Assembly (NCBI GenBank): GCA_963678565.1
Contig: OY782875.1
Location: 1,922,001 to 1,986,000, forward strand
Direction of reading: 5' to 3'
From: SKHV01 sp963678565
GTDB taxonomy: Bacteria > Bacteroidota > Bacteroidia > Bacteroidales > Prolixibacteraceae
DNA length: 64,000 nucleotides
The position numbers were made by a program, and so were the translations under genes. Each line of letters starts with the position of its first letter. Positions within the stretch are counted from its first letter, which is position 1. Of this stretch, positions 8,897-19,800 are shown piece after piece. The notes under the pieces are model-generated. The model searched no databases. It saw only the letters and a list, made by a program, of their open reading frames with translations, and was not told where the DNA came from.

Positions 8897-10078
8897 TTAT
8901 TCCTGAATCAACGTAATGGCTTCTTCTAGTTTGTCCATAACAGTGTTACAAGCAGCTTTTGCCGATGCTGAAGCTGATTGGGTTAAGTTATTACGGAATG
9001 GAGCCGGCATTGCTTCAATTTCGCTGATGGCTGTTGCTATTGCGGTTTGTATTTCGCTGTCGAGTGTTTTGTCAAGTGATTTTACATAAGTACTCACCGA
9101 AGCATCAATTGCGGTACTCGATGTATTGCCCGAATAAGCATATTGAACACTGCGCATATTATCGGCAAAATCGTCGATTGAATTCCAACTGTACCACGAT
9201 TCTACGTCCAAAACATCACCACTGTTTACCGGGTCAGTAATTTTGGTATTGCCAACTTCGTCGGAGATATCTGAAGCTCCCTGCAAGATTTGCACATAAG
9301 CAGCAATCTGAGTTTTGTATAATACATTGCCCGATTCGCCGGCAGTTTCCATTGCTTTACCATAATCCATTGACGGTTCAAGCTCGGCATCTTCCAAAAT
9401 GGTTTGTTTGGCAGATGTAATGTTGTCAATTCCAGCCCAACTGGCTTCTAATCGGATACATTGGTTACGCAAATCTTCGGCAACAGCAGCACAGTAAATC
9501 AGTTCTTCGGAACTTAGTGCTGCATATTTTTCACCATCAAAATCGGTTCCACCATCAACATTACGAGCATCTCCATCGCGGAAAATCATATATTCAACAG
9601 CGTGAAAACCTAACAAGCCGTAACCAAGTGTAGAAAATCCATCGAAGTTACACCCATCGGTTTCCATATTGCCGATTAATGTTTCATTGGCCAGTGCAAG
9701 GTCTAACTGACTTTGGTCTAATGGCCACGAATCAATATGTGGGTCGATGTTGTAGTCCGATGCAGCTCCATAAAGAAAAGCCTCGCTTTGTTCCCAATAT
9801 TTACGGGCAGCAGTCCACGCTGTAGCAGCAGCATCAATATTATCCTGAGTAAGGTTGTTTTTTAGCGTAGCACAAGCGTTGTATAAATTGACAGATGCAT
9901 CTGCCAGATTGCTATAAGTGGTTACAATTACGTTGTTTACACATTGTGTGATAACTTCTGTTTTTTTAGAATCTAAACCGTCTCCTGTGATGTCATCATC
10001 ATCGTCATCGCACGATGTAAATCCTAGCGTCATCGCTCCTGCGATAAAGAAATAAAATAGTAAATTTAATTTTTTCAT
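8897..10078 (-). CDS. Imelysin-family (peptidase M75-like) lipoprotein
   Basis: 393 aa. Lipobox FTSC is followed by an acidic run DDDDDD. The GxHxxE signature is present as GFHAVEYMIF (H159, E162), along with the all-helical core with LYNACATLKNNL and YWEQSEAFLYG. Imelysin-like proteins are iron-regulated periplasmic or surface proteins implicated in iron handling; peptidase activity is doubtful in the family. The gene lies 16 bp downstream of the porin gene, in the conserved neighbourhood porin, imelysin, di-haem oxidoreductase. Confidence 0.88.
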   Translation of the reverse strand: MKKLNLLFYFFIAGAMTLGFTSCDDDDDDITGDGLDSKKTEVITQCVNNVIVTTYSNLADASVNLYNACATLKNNLTQDNIDAAATAWTAARKYWEQSEAFLYGAASDYNIDPHIDSWPLDQSQLDLALANETLIGNMETDGCNFDGFSTLGYGLLGFHAVEYMIFRDGDARNVDGGTDFDGEKYAALSSEELIYCAAVAEDLRNQCIRLEASWAGIDNITSAKQTILEDAELEPSMDYGKAMETAGESGNVLYKTQIAAYVQILQGASDISDEVGNTKITDPVNSGDVLDVESWYSWNSIDDFADNMRSVQYAYSGNTSSTAIDASVSTYVKSLDKTLDSEIQTAIATAISEIEAMPAPFRNNLTQSASASAKAACNTVMDKLEEAITLIQE

Positions 10079-10093
10079 TGTTGTTATTTTTGG

Positions 10094-11377
10094 TTATTTA
10101 TTAAAAAATCCTGCATAAGCAATACTCACACTGAACGTGTCTTCGTTGTTGTATTGGCTTTCAAGAATTCGGTGAGAATATTCGGCTTTTATCACAATGT
10201 CGCGAAGCGGTTTGTAGTTTAGCCCAAAGCTCACTTTTTGTCGTCCCCAACATTCATTGTCCACTACGCTTCCCTGTGTTTTTAACATCGAATCGTAATA
10301 GTCGTAACGTCCAAATATGAAAAGTTGATTATCCATTGGTATTTTATCGAAAAATGAAGCAATGTTGTACCCGGCTTCAACACCTGTTGCGATAGCATCG
10401 GAAGCTACCGGTTGGCTGGGCGATGGTGAATCCTGGCGCATACTTTTATTTGCAGAGGTAATGGCTTCGGAATCGGAAAGATGTCCGTAATCGACGTTTC
10501 CGCGGATAATTATATTGTCGGTTTGATAATGAAAGTCGAAAGCACCGATGCAAACCGTGCCGTTTATATCTTCGAACTTACTGGGCGAAAGGGTGTTTTT
10601 TGCACTGTTTCCGATGTATCCACTCACTGCCCAGCGCAAGTTTTTGACTGAATAATTATCGATACGCAAAACGCCAGCATAACTGGTTGCCATCTTAAAT
10701 TCGTAAGGACTTCCTGTTCCGCCCTTAATCCACGTTGACGAACCAAAACGGTCGGCATCAAGTCCTGCTACAAACTGTACTTCGTAACGCCATTGTTTGG
10801 TTTTTCCCCACAGGCTAACACCTGTTTCGTGCCAGGTGCACGGCAGAATGGTGTTTTCACCTTCGGGGCGGTAAACGGTGAAAAATTCGGTAGGCATATG
10901 GTGTTGATTGGTTAGTCCTACCGGAACGACAAAATGTCCCATTCGGAGGTTAAAAGCCGGGGAAAAACTTTTCTGAATCCAAAATTGTTCTAAAGCCACT
11001 TCGCCACCTCTTTCCACTTCGCTCTCGTACTCTCCGGTTTCTTCTTCCTCTATTTCAACTGCCGATTCGGTGCCTCCGTGTTCAAATTCTATTTCGCTTT
11101 GCATAGTCCAGCCTTTGCCAAAATCGTATCCCACAAAAAAAACCACGTGAGGAAGGTCAAATTGTCCATACCCTTCAGCATCGGCATAGGTTTCGGCATC
11201 GGTATAACGCTTGTAATTACTACTGTAAAACATACGGCTCATCACCGCTTCACCGTATCCGCCAAGGGTCAGACGGTTTTCTTTCTCTATGCTTGTTTCC
11301 GAATTGTTGCTTTGTGCGTAGCCATTTGCAAAAGCAAAAGCCATAAAATAGATTAATAAATAGAATCTTTTTTTCAT
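10094..11377 (-). CDS. Outer-membrane porin-like beta-barrel
   Basis: 427 aa. The signal peptide MKKRFYLLIYFMAFAFANGYAQ ends in AYAQ. The body alternates amphipathic strands (LTLGGYGEAVMSRM, HVVFFVGYDFGKGW, LRMGHFVVPVGLTNQ) and ends in an aromatic-terminated strand (VSIAYAGFFNK). It resembles phosphate-selective porin O/P-type barrels. An acidic loop (about 115-130, EIEEEETGEYESEVE) could favour cations. It is the first gene of the imelysin operon, so a metal-uptake role is likely but inferred. Confidence 0.8.
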   Translation of the reverse strand: MKKRFYLLIYFMAFAFANGYAQSNNSETSIEKENRLTLGGYGEAVMSRMFYSSNYKRYTDAETYADAEGYGQFDLPHVVFFVGYDFGKGWTMQSEIEFEHGGTESAVEIEEEETGEYESEVERGGEVALEQFWIQKSFSPAFNLRMGHFVVPVGLTNQHHMPTEFFTVYRPEGENTILPCTWHETGVSLWGKTKQWRYEVQFVAGLDADRFGSSTWIKGGTGSPYEFKMATSYAGVLRIDNYSVKNLRWAVSGYIGNSAKNTLSPSKFEDINGTVCIGAFDFHYQTDNIIIRGNVDYGHLSDSEAITSANKSMRQDSPSPSQPVASDAIATGVEAGYNIASFFDKIPMDNQLFIFGRYDYYDSMLKTQGSVVDNECWGRQKVSFGLNYKPLRDIVIKAEYSHRILESQYNNEDTFSVSIAYAGFFNK

Positions 11378-11428
11378 TTGGTTATGTGTTGAATAATTTA
11401 AGTCCTTATCGAACTATGGTTTAGAAGA

Positions 11429-11460
11429 CAAAATTACCAATGAGAAAAAGAGGGTACAAT
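11429..11460 (-). promoter_or_regulatory. Predicted Bacteroidota promoter of the porin operon
   Basis: On the minus strand TAATTTTG (11429-11436) matches the -7 consensus TAnnTTTG. ATTG (11457-11460) lies 20 nt upstream, at the expected -33 position, though the -33 box is imperfect. The 5' UTR would be about 50 nt. Confidence 0.4.
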
Positions 11461-11587
11461 CCCATAATGTTGGGATTTTTAGGGAGTGAACTCCCTATTT
11501 GTGACAGGGAATGGTGTTGGATACTTGTTTTAGGTGAAGTGCGGGGAGAAAACAGCTTTCTTGTAATGTGCTGTTTGTGTGTGAGGT

Positions 11588-11705
11588 ATGGTTTGAAATG
11601 CTGTCCAGAATACTAATTGCCCATTAAGGGCAAAAGTAGGGAGGGAAAATGAATTTCTCCTCATTTTTTTTCTGTCGTTGTTTGACTATAAGTTAACCTT
11701 GTTGC
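11588..11705. repeat. Pre-ACR dispersed repeat, copy 1
   Basis: GGTTTGAAATGCT, then AATACTAATTGCCC with a GGGCA hairpin and GGGAGGG, ending ACCTTGTTGC at ACR3. The same order occurs at 37737-37896 just before ACR17. The rest of the 11378-11908 gap holds the porin promoter and ACR3. Confidence 0.55.
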
Positions 11706-11898
11706 TAACGGTTAGCAGTATGAAATCGTTGTGGATTTAATGAACTTACCTATCATGCTTGTTTTGAGCTAAATTTGCGATTAGATACAAGCTTAAACTT
11801 TTTAATCAATTCGTCAAATTGTAAATTTGGTGGGTTTTATTAAGCGCACGAAAGTTCCGTAAGCCACTAATCCCCTAATGTTTTATTATGCATTGTTA
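11706..11898 (-). repeat. ACR3, long divergent attC-like repeat
   Basis: It begins TAACGGTTAGCAG and ends CCACTAATCCCCTAATG...CATTGTTA, about 193 bp, longer than other copies. The right arm resembles ACR7. Its right flank (GTTAGGGCATGTA) is complementary to the left flank of ACR4 (TATACCCTAAC), bracketing the GNAT gene. Confidence 0.65.
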
Positions 11899-11908
11899 GG
11901 GCATGTAT

Positions 11909-12466
11909 TTATTCTCTCCAATGTTCTGGTTTGTTCAATTCATTAGAGCAAATAACTTTCCCATTGTCAATTGCAAATCCTTTCGAATTCAAAGATTGAA
12001 CCATCCAAGCATTTGCATATTCACTTGGAATTGGGTATGGTGCTGAAAATCCAATTTTCTTTGCATCTGGAATAAATCCATACTTTGGATAATAATCCAT
12101 ATGTCCTAAAACGAAAACTATTTCGGTACCCCATTCCTTTAAGATACGTAGTCCTTCTTTTATTAATAATCCACCTACTCCTTGTTTTTGATATTCTGGT
12201 ATAACTGCTAAAGGAGCCAATATGTGCATTAATGGTTGTTTGATAGTCATTTCGTTTAAGTACACTCTCGTAAACAAAATGTGGCCAATCGCTTCTTTGT
12301 CATTAAAGGCTAATAAAGAAAGAATTGGCTCTGCAGTATTATCTTTCAATAAATCTGCGGTTAATTGAGCTTCTTTAACATAACCAAATGCACGTTCTTC
12401 AACAAGCATAATGTTGTTAAAATCATTGCTATTGGTCTCTCTAATTTGAATATTTCTTTTTGTCAT
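11909..12466 (-). CDS. GNAT-family N-acetyltransferase
   Basis: 185 aa. It has the GNAT core: LMHILAPLAVIPEYQKQGVGGLLIKEGL contains the acetyl-CoA pyrophosphate-binding R/Q-x-x-G-x-G/A loop (QKQGVGG), followed by VFVLGHMDYYPKYGFIPDA typical of the predicted YhbS-type acetyltransferases. The substrate is unknown. It stands alone between ACR3 and ACR4, a typical cassette cargo. A perfect palindrome lies 20 nt upstream of its start. Confidence 0.85.
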   Translation of the reverse strand: MTKRNIQIRETNSNDFNNIMLVEERAFGYVKEAQLTADLLKDNTAEPILSLLAFNDKEAIGHILFTRVYLNEMTIKQPLMHILAPLAVIPEYQKQGVGGLLIKEGLRILKEWGTEIVFVLGHMDYYPKYGFIPDAKKIGFSAPYPIPSEYANAWMVQSLNSKGFAIDNGKVICSNELNKPEHWRE

Positions 12467-12485
12467 GATGTTACATGTGTATTAT

Positions 12486-12511
12486 AGTATACTGTTGTAT
12501 AACAGTATACT
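12486..12511. promoter_or_regulatory. Perfect inverted repeat upstream of the GNAT gene
   Basis: AGTATACTGTT - GTAT - AACAGTATACT, an 11-bp perfect dyad with a 4-bp centre, ends 20 nt before the ATG at 12466. It could be an operator or a 5' UTR hairpin. The remaining 12512-12789 is AT-rich spacer in which I see no gene. Confidence 0.5.
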
Positions 12512-12789
12512 GATTAAACTTTTGCATTAATATTCAACAAAAGTGTTTTAACTAAAAAATGAAAATAAGCATTAGTATAAATTACTAAAAAGTAACAAGA
12601 TTAACACCTTGATTGGTGAGTTTGACAGGTGTAACAATTTATTTTCTTAAATTAAAGGGAAAAATCGCATTTAAAACAACCTGTCTACTATACCGAATAC
12701 TTAATATGTATTTCTGTTGCATAAGTTGCAAACCTATTCTCTTTTTACAAATAATGAAGTTAAAATGCTGGTGTTTTTCTTATATACCC

Positions 12790-12916
12790 TAACGGAAAAT
12801 TATAAGTTATTTGTGCGGAATTCTAAGAGCGTCAGTGTTGGCGGACACCTGAAGGTCAAGAAAGGAGCAAAGAAAACAAGTATTGCTGAACCCTCAGTGC
12901 GACATGCAAATTGCTA
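12790..12916 (-). repeat. ACR4, attC-like repeat
   Basis: Starts TAACGGAAAATTATAAG and shares GAAAACAAGTATTGCTGAAC and CGACATGCAAATTG with ACR22 and ACR35. The right core is GCTA rather than GTTA. Confidence 0.75.
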
Positions 12917-12928
12917 TAAGCTGTTTCG

Positions 12929-13603
12929 TTACATTTCAATATCATTTAATTCCATAAACTTACTTAAATTGTTATCTAACATAAGCCAGTTATTGTATGT
13001 GTCAATGTTTTTCATCATCTCAATAAGAGATTCACCTGTTGAGTTATTTTTAATTCCTCTATAAACTGGATATGGCATAATTTCGATATTTGGAATTTTT
13101 CCAAGAAACGAACCATTTGGGGAAATCAATAAATGTGATGGTGTCCCCAGATTATTGACACAATCAATGTAGAAGCTATTTTCTTCGTTTTGTTGCACAT
13201 TTCTTGGAAGAAACAATTGAATTCCTTGTGGTTTGTGTTTATCTATAAGTTCTTTCCATAACTTCATCTTCCCAAGGTTGTCAACGCAAATACTAATAAA
13301 AACCACATTTGATGTATCATTAAAAAAAGATTGTACCATATTATACTTAGGAATTTCTGCTATGCACGGTATACAATATGTTCCCCAAAAATCAAGAAGT
13401 ACAACATTGTTTCTGAAGTCACTCAGTCTGACAATTTGATTGGATGTGTCTTTAAGTGTGAATATTGGAGCTTGTTCTCCATTATGAAAAAATGATTCTT
13501 GTTTAGATTTTTCAATTAGGGAAGAAGAAAGTTCATCTTGACTGTATGAGTAAGTAAACAAGATAGAGAACCAGATTGTCAATATAAATGATAGATTTCT
13601 CAT
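12929..13603 (-). CDS. TlpA-like periplasmic thioredoxin-fold protein
   Basis: 224 aa. A signal peptide (to about residue 21, SYSQ) precedes an AhpC/TSA-Redoxin domain with DFWGTYCIPC, so active-site cysteines C77 and C80 are present. The later cis-Pro region reads LGTPSHLLISPNG. It should act as an exported thiol-disulfide oxidoreductase. The C-terminal 50 residues are helical and not part of the core. Single-gene unit between ACR4 and ACR5. Confidence 0.82.
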   Translation of the reverse strand: MRNLSFILTIWFSILFTYSYSQDELSSSLIEKSKQESFFHNGEQAPIFTLKDTSNQIVRLSDFRNNVVLLDFWGTYCIPCIAEIPKYNMVQSFFNDTSNVVFISICVDNLGKMKLWKELIDKHKPQGIQLFLPRNVQQNEENSFYIDCVNNLGTPSHLLISPNGSFLGKIPNIEIMPYPVYRGIKNNSTGESLIEMMKNIDTYNNWLMLDNNLSKFMELNDIEM

Positions 13604-13661
13604 AAGTATTTTGTTTTATTGTGTATGTATAGTTTCAAATTGTGATGTGTTGAATGACTTA

Positions 13662-13789
13662 TAACGGTAAATTGTATGTTGTCGGTGCGGAATTTGGAGC
13701 TACTCAAGATCAATCCGCGATGATGTTGATGCGAGCCACAAACTTTGATATTTATTACTTTACCCGCCATTACGTATGACACATTATTA
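13662..13789 (-). repeat. ACR5, mosaic attC-like repeat
   Basis: The left half (TAACGGTAAATTGTATG, TTGTCGGTGCGGAATT) belongs to the common subfamily. The right half (CGCCATTACGTATGACACATTATTA) belongs to the subfamily of ACR19 and ACR24. This suggests recombination between repeats. Confidence 0.7.
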
Positions 13790-13854
13790 GGCACTGGCGT
13801 TTATACTCAATCTGTTTATCTATCAAGCCAGCGAAGGGATGGTGTGCGTTGCAA

Positions 13855-16800
13855 TCATTTTATCTTCATTGTTTTTATCTCATTGTTTGCATTAAATGTC
13901 GGAAAATACATCAACTCAATCTTTGCAGGATTAATTGTATATGTCCCGGAATACCTTGTTATCAATTCAATCTCAAAAGTATATTCACCCTTAGATAAAT
14001 AATCACAGAAGATTGTTGTTTCATTCTTAAAATATTCTCTATGTGATTCATTTCGTAAATTATTATTCTTCTCAGTATACGAACAGCCTCCAGGAATTGG
14101 AATATTTATCATTACATATTCAGCGTCTTTTTTAACAGTTACTTTTGTGATTAGTTTAGTCTCTTGACCAGCAGTTAAAATGGTTATTGGTTTATTATCA
14201 AAACTTGTAGAAATTTCAAAGTCCTCCATTTTTAATGATGGATTATTATCCCAATATCTTTGGTAGGATGTGAAATAAACTGGAAAGTCTCCTGTTTTTG
14301 ACACTTCAATCTTTTGAGCTGAATTAATATTCATTTCAAAAGGAAATTCAGATATAGTCCTGTTAATATCGCCTTTTAATGACAACTCAGGTTTACTTAA
14401 TTCAGATTGACCTTTTAATAAATCGGGCAATATTGTTTCTATGATTTGGGCTGATTCAAAAGTGTTTTTCCAATATCCATTTTTTCTGTTTTCTAGAAAG
14501 TAATTTTGAATATCGTTTAATCCTTGATTACCTGCTGTTGAATCGGATTTAATGCTTTTATATACAAGTAATGTATTTTGAATATCGTTATTTAACAGGT
14601 TCGTTACCTGATTTTCATCAGAATAGTAAGTGTTTCCAAATAAGGTTGATTTTTTAAAATAATCCAGCGTATCCAAATTATAATCAATACCACAAAGTTG
14701 TTTTAGCTCAATTATATTAAGTAGCCCATTTAAAGAGATATTCTTAGTTCTTTCCAAATCAGTAATATATGGTTGATTATTTATTTGAGACCCTAAAAGA
14801 TTCAGAATTTTTAATATTCGTATTTTCTCATAGAAATCACGAGAACTTTCTAACTCCCATATTAGTAATTGCGTAATCTGATTTTTATTTATTGAGGTTC
14901 TATAACCAAGTTGTTCAGCATGTGTAATGGCTTCTAATATGTGTAAACTAATCCACATGCTTTCATCAGAATTCTTCCACCAACCCCATAAACCATTTTC
15001 TTTTTGATTTTTCTTCAATAACCTGATTAGTTTTTCAACCTCATTATCATTTTTGAATTTTTGACCCTTGTAATATGCAATATTCTTTTCTGCAAGCAGA
15101 GCTTTCAATTTTGATGCTATTTGTTCATTACAAGAATATTTATATTTAATCAAGTGGCTAATTTCATCTTCAATAACATCAAAAATATCTGCCCGGGCAT
15201 AAAGATTTACAGTACCTAATGTAGAATCAAACTGCAGCTGAATAGTTGTATCTTTATCAAGTACATAAAAATTGCCTTTAGTTGCTTCAAGTCCTTTTGG
15301 GAAAACAGGAATAATTCTTTGTTCACCATCAAAATAATCGTCATTCGTCTCAAGAAAATACTTTAGTTTCACAGAATCAATCGATGCAAAGATTGGTAGC
15401 GTATCAATCAAAGAGTTATTGCAAAATCTTGAAGTATTTAGCATTTCTTTTCCATCAACTTCAAATTTTGTTTCAACCATAACCGAATCGGGAGTATAAT
15501 TTAACACTTTACCTATTGCATAAGAAGTATCACTTTGCACCAAAAATCTTGGAACTGCAAGTTGAGCCATAAGTGGTTTATATGATTTTATAAGACCCTC
15601 TGATTGTCCAGATTGCCTTTTGTCGTTCATAGCAAGATAGAATGTTTCCCAACTGGTAACGTCATCGGGGAAAATGACATCAAAACCTGTTTTCCCTCCT
15701 TTATCCGTAATTAAACTTGGTTGCCAAAATGCATAATCTGAAAAATTATCACGTATCGAGCTTGATTGGCTTGCTGCTTCTAAAAATGTCTCATCATATT
15801 CAGCACCTTTTAATGAAGCTTCAGTAGTTTTAAAAGCTCCAGCTTCCGTTTCAATTATAACAACTCCATTAGCCCCTCTTGAACCGTAAATTGCTTTAGC
15901 ACTTGCATCTTTTAAAATTTCAATATTTTGAATGATTGCAGGGTCTAACTCAGAAATATCCCCAGTATAAACATTTCCATTAATGATATAGAGAGGAGTT
16001 TTATCAAATTCAATAGTTGAAGCACCTCTAATACTTATTTCTACAGCACTTCCAGGAGCTCCACTATTGGATGAAATAGTAACACCAGCGACCCTCCCTT
16101 GTAAACTCTCTGAAATATTTCCACTTACTCCGGGCATACCACTTAGAAGACTGCTTGCGGTTACTGTGGAAAGAGAACCTACTAACATGGATCTCTTTTG
16201 AGCACCATACCCAACCACAACAACTTCTTCAAGTTTCATAACATCCTGGGTAAGGAAAACATTTATTTCCTCATTGTTTCCAACATGTCTGTCTTCAGGC
16301 AGGTAGCCAATAAATGAAAAGTTTAATATATCGTATCCAGTTGGTATTTTAATTGAATAAAAGCCATCAAAATTTGTAATAGTGCCATAAGTTGTACCCT
16401 TTATAATTACATTAACACTAGGTAGAGGTTCGCCAGATTCTTCTTCGTAAACGTATCCTTCAACAATATCACCAACACCGGTATATTTAAAATGTTGCTG
16501 ATACATATTATAAATCTGCTTTAATTCTTTTTCTTCATTTTCATAATATGTATTTGGCTTAAATAGCATTTCTTCAATAATATTGCTTACATACACACTA
16601 AATGTATCTTTCTTATATGAAGAAGGTTGCTCAAACTCATAATAATTCAATCCATTTGGTTTAATATAAATTGAATCTTCAATATGGTATTTCGCTCCTG
16701 AATAAAAGAATATTAATTTGTGATAGCCTTTTTGCAATTCATGTATAAATGAAGTATTGCCCGGATAAACTCTCAGAAATTCATGATTATCATATCTGAA

Positions 16801-19800
16801 AACCAAAACATTCAAAGGAATATCTTTAATAGGCTCATCATTCCTTTTAAAATTAAATAATAGTTTGCCGGCTCCCTGACTGGTAGAATTTGGATATCTG
16901 TATCTAGCGGTAAGATATCTTTTTAAATCCAAATAATCATTCCATTGTTTCTCAATTGCTTCTTTGGTAAATACAGCATCAGTTAAAGTATTGTTTGCTT
17001 TATAGCTATATAAGTATTCCGGAAATATTTTAGAATCAATGCTACGCATTTTTATTAGTGCGGGTAAAAACTCATATTCAAAAAACGGTTCATGATTAAA
17101 TGAAGTCGAAAAACTGTCTACAAGTTGAAAAGTTAAATTACTTACCAGAGGCCCGGCAAGGTTGTTTCTTTGATATTTTGATTCTGGAGTAAGTAATTGA
17201 ATATTTTCGTTTTGTTCTATATAAGCATATTGTTCTCCGAAATTATTCCTATAAGGAACGATATATTTATAAAGAAGTCGTTTTTCAAAATCACTAAGTT
17301 TTGCTTCGACCTTATTTATTTTGATGTTAGTATTTTCGGCATCCTGTTCTAAGCTAAAAATCATTTTTTTACCCTTTTCAAAATGCAAACTATCAATTGT
17401 AATTTCTCTAAAAGCAGTCCTGAGTTTTATTTGATGATAACCACTATCAATATTAAAAGAATAGGGTCGGGTATTTGTAGACCAGCTAAAATAAACAGGC
17501 TTATTATCCACATAAATAACATGAACTGGTTGAATTGTACCATCTGAAATAACAAAAGGAGCAAACTGTGTTATTGAATCAAATGTATTAAATTCAAAAC
17601 GATAGATGGAATTTTTCGGATAAATAAATCTATAATATTCAATAGAATCAATACCTGCCAGAATTTTCCATGCATCATACTCTAACTGCAAACCAGATTG
17701 GGTATTTAGACTGAAGTCTTTAAAATTGAAATTATTTATGACGCTTTTGTTTTTCTTTGATTTCCCCAGATATGGCAGTTCAGGAGCAGTATAATCAAAC
17801 TTCTTTGTTAATGAAAATGCGGTTAAATCAACTCCTTCAACTGGATTTCCTTCGGTATCTGTAACCAGAATGTCAATTCTTGATTTTTGTCCGGGGTAAA
17901 CAATTTTAGGTTGAGTAACGGAAATATTAAGCTTTTTGTCAATTAAAGGTATTCTGAAATTTTCTTCCCTAACTTGACCGCCCCATAAGTAACCAATTGA
18001 CACAAAATAATTTTGCTTGGAAGATGTTTTTTTATGAATATCCAAAGAATCGGCATAGCCAGATGCTTGTTGGCTATTCTTTTTGTAAATATTGTAGATA
18101 AATGGAATCTTACGAGGATTATTAACAACAATGTAAACTGAATCTGATGTTCTTTCTGAAAAGCATTGTACTAAAGATGATTCTTCTGAAATATTTATGG
18201 TTTCTGAAATTAAATCTGTTTGAATTGTATAAGAAGAAAAGTAAGGGTTTAATTCGATGCTACAGGGTGTAATCCCATTATAAACTGGAGTTTTATTTCC
18301 AAAATTATCTTGTGAATTTATAGTTACCTGTGTTGATTCTTTTTCGCCATTTTTTAAATATTCAAAATGGATGGAATCAGTTTTTACTTCAATATCGAAT
18401 TTTTCTGATTCGAAGAAGTATGAAATCTCTTTATTTTCGGAAATAGATTCATTGTCTGAAGTTAGTAACCTAACAGCTATCGTATATTCGAAGTTTGCTT
18501 TAGGAAACGTTGAATCTGAGAATACTATTTCGGTTTCATCGGTCGGATTAAGCTTCTTTTTTTGGAAGAGTATAGTATCAGGAATGAACACATGGTTCTC
18601 AAAATATTTATTTATTGATTTTGGAGTCAATAATACTTCAATCCGTGCATCCATCAGGTTCAAATCATTTTCATCTGTACCTTTGGCATAAAGAGTAATT
18701 TTTTTATTTCGAAAATGTTCCTTTTTATCAACTCTCAATGAAAGTTGATTCTTTGATAATTCGTAATCTTCATATTTAAAAGAACCGTTTATATATTCTT
18801 TTCTATCGTTAAGTTCTATGCGAATTGTATAATTCCGGTCAAGTTGTAGCTGAAGTGAATCATGCAAATAAAATTCGTAATTATAACCTCCACTTCTATA
18901 TGGCGCTAATTCGGTTAATTCAATATCTTTTCTATTGTTTTGCAAAATAACATGAACATTTCTATCTATTGGATTTCCCTTTTTCGTTAATAAATAGGCT
19001 TTAAATTTCACCGTATCACCGGGCATGTACTTTGGTTTATTGAACACTATGTAACCAGTATGCTTATTCCTAAATTTGTTATTTGTGTAATAATCGCAAT
19101 AATAATCATCGAACATACAGGCAATTTTGTTAAAGGACTTAACAAAGAAATTCTTGGTTCTATAAATAGTGCCTTGAGGCCAACCTTTTACAATTGATTT
19201 TACTCCATCTATAGGAAGAAATATTACAAAGTTTACTGGCATCCAAACATATTTTATTGGAGTTCCATAAACAACCTTTCGTGTTCCTCGCTTAACAAAA
19301 GAGTTGTTATATTGTCTGGATAGATTGTAATAGGCTGTAAAGCCTTTATATGTAACTTTTAACAATCCTTTTTGATTTGATTTTTTATCAAGGTAGGATT
19401 GTGTTTTTTTATTGAAGCGAAGTTTTTTCAATCGAACACTAACGTCTGCGTTATCAATTAAATTCCCCTGCAAGTCAAATACCTGGATACATAAATCAGT
19501 ATTGTTGTTAAAAATAAAAACATCAAAATCCTGAATTGTTGTTATTGAAAGTTTTTGTTTCTCTCTTTCAGCAAAGGTTTTTAAATAGTGTCCTTGTTGA
19601 AGTTTGCCATAATATTGACTATCCGTTGGAAATGAATCAATCAATGTGTGAAAAAAGGAGGTGTCAACTTTCCAAATATCTTTTTTATAAATCTTTTCAG
19701 CTTGCTTATGAGTTATCTTATAAATGTAGGTGTAATAACTCGTTTGTCGACTTTCTATTAATTCCTGGCTGTAAGAATTGAGTGAAAAAAGCAAGGTTAT

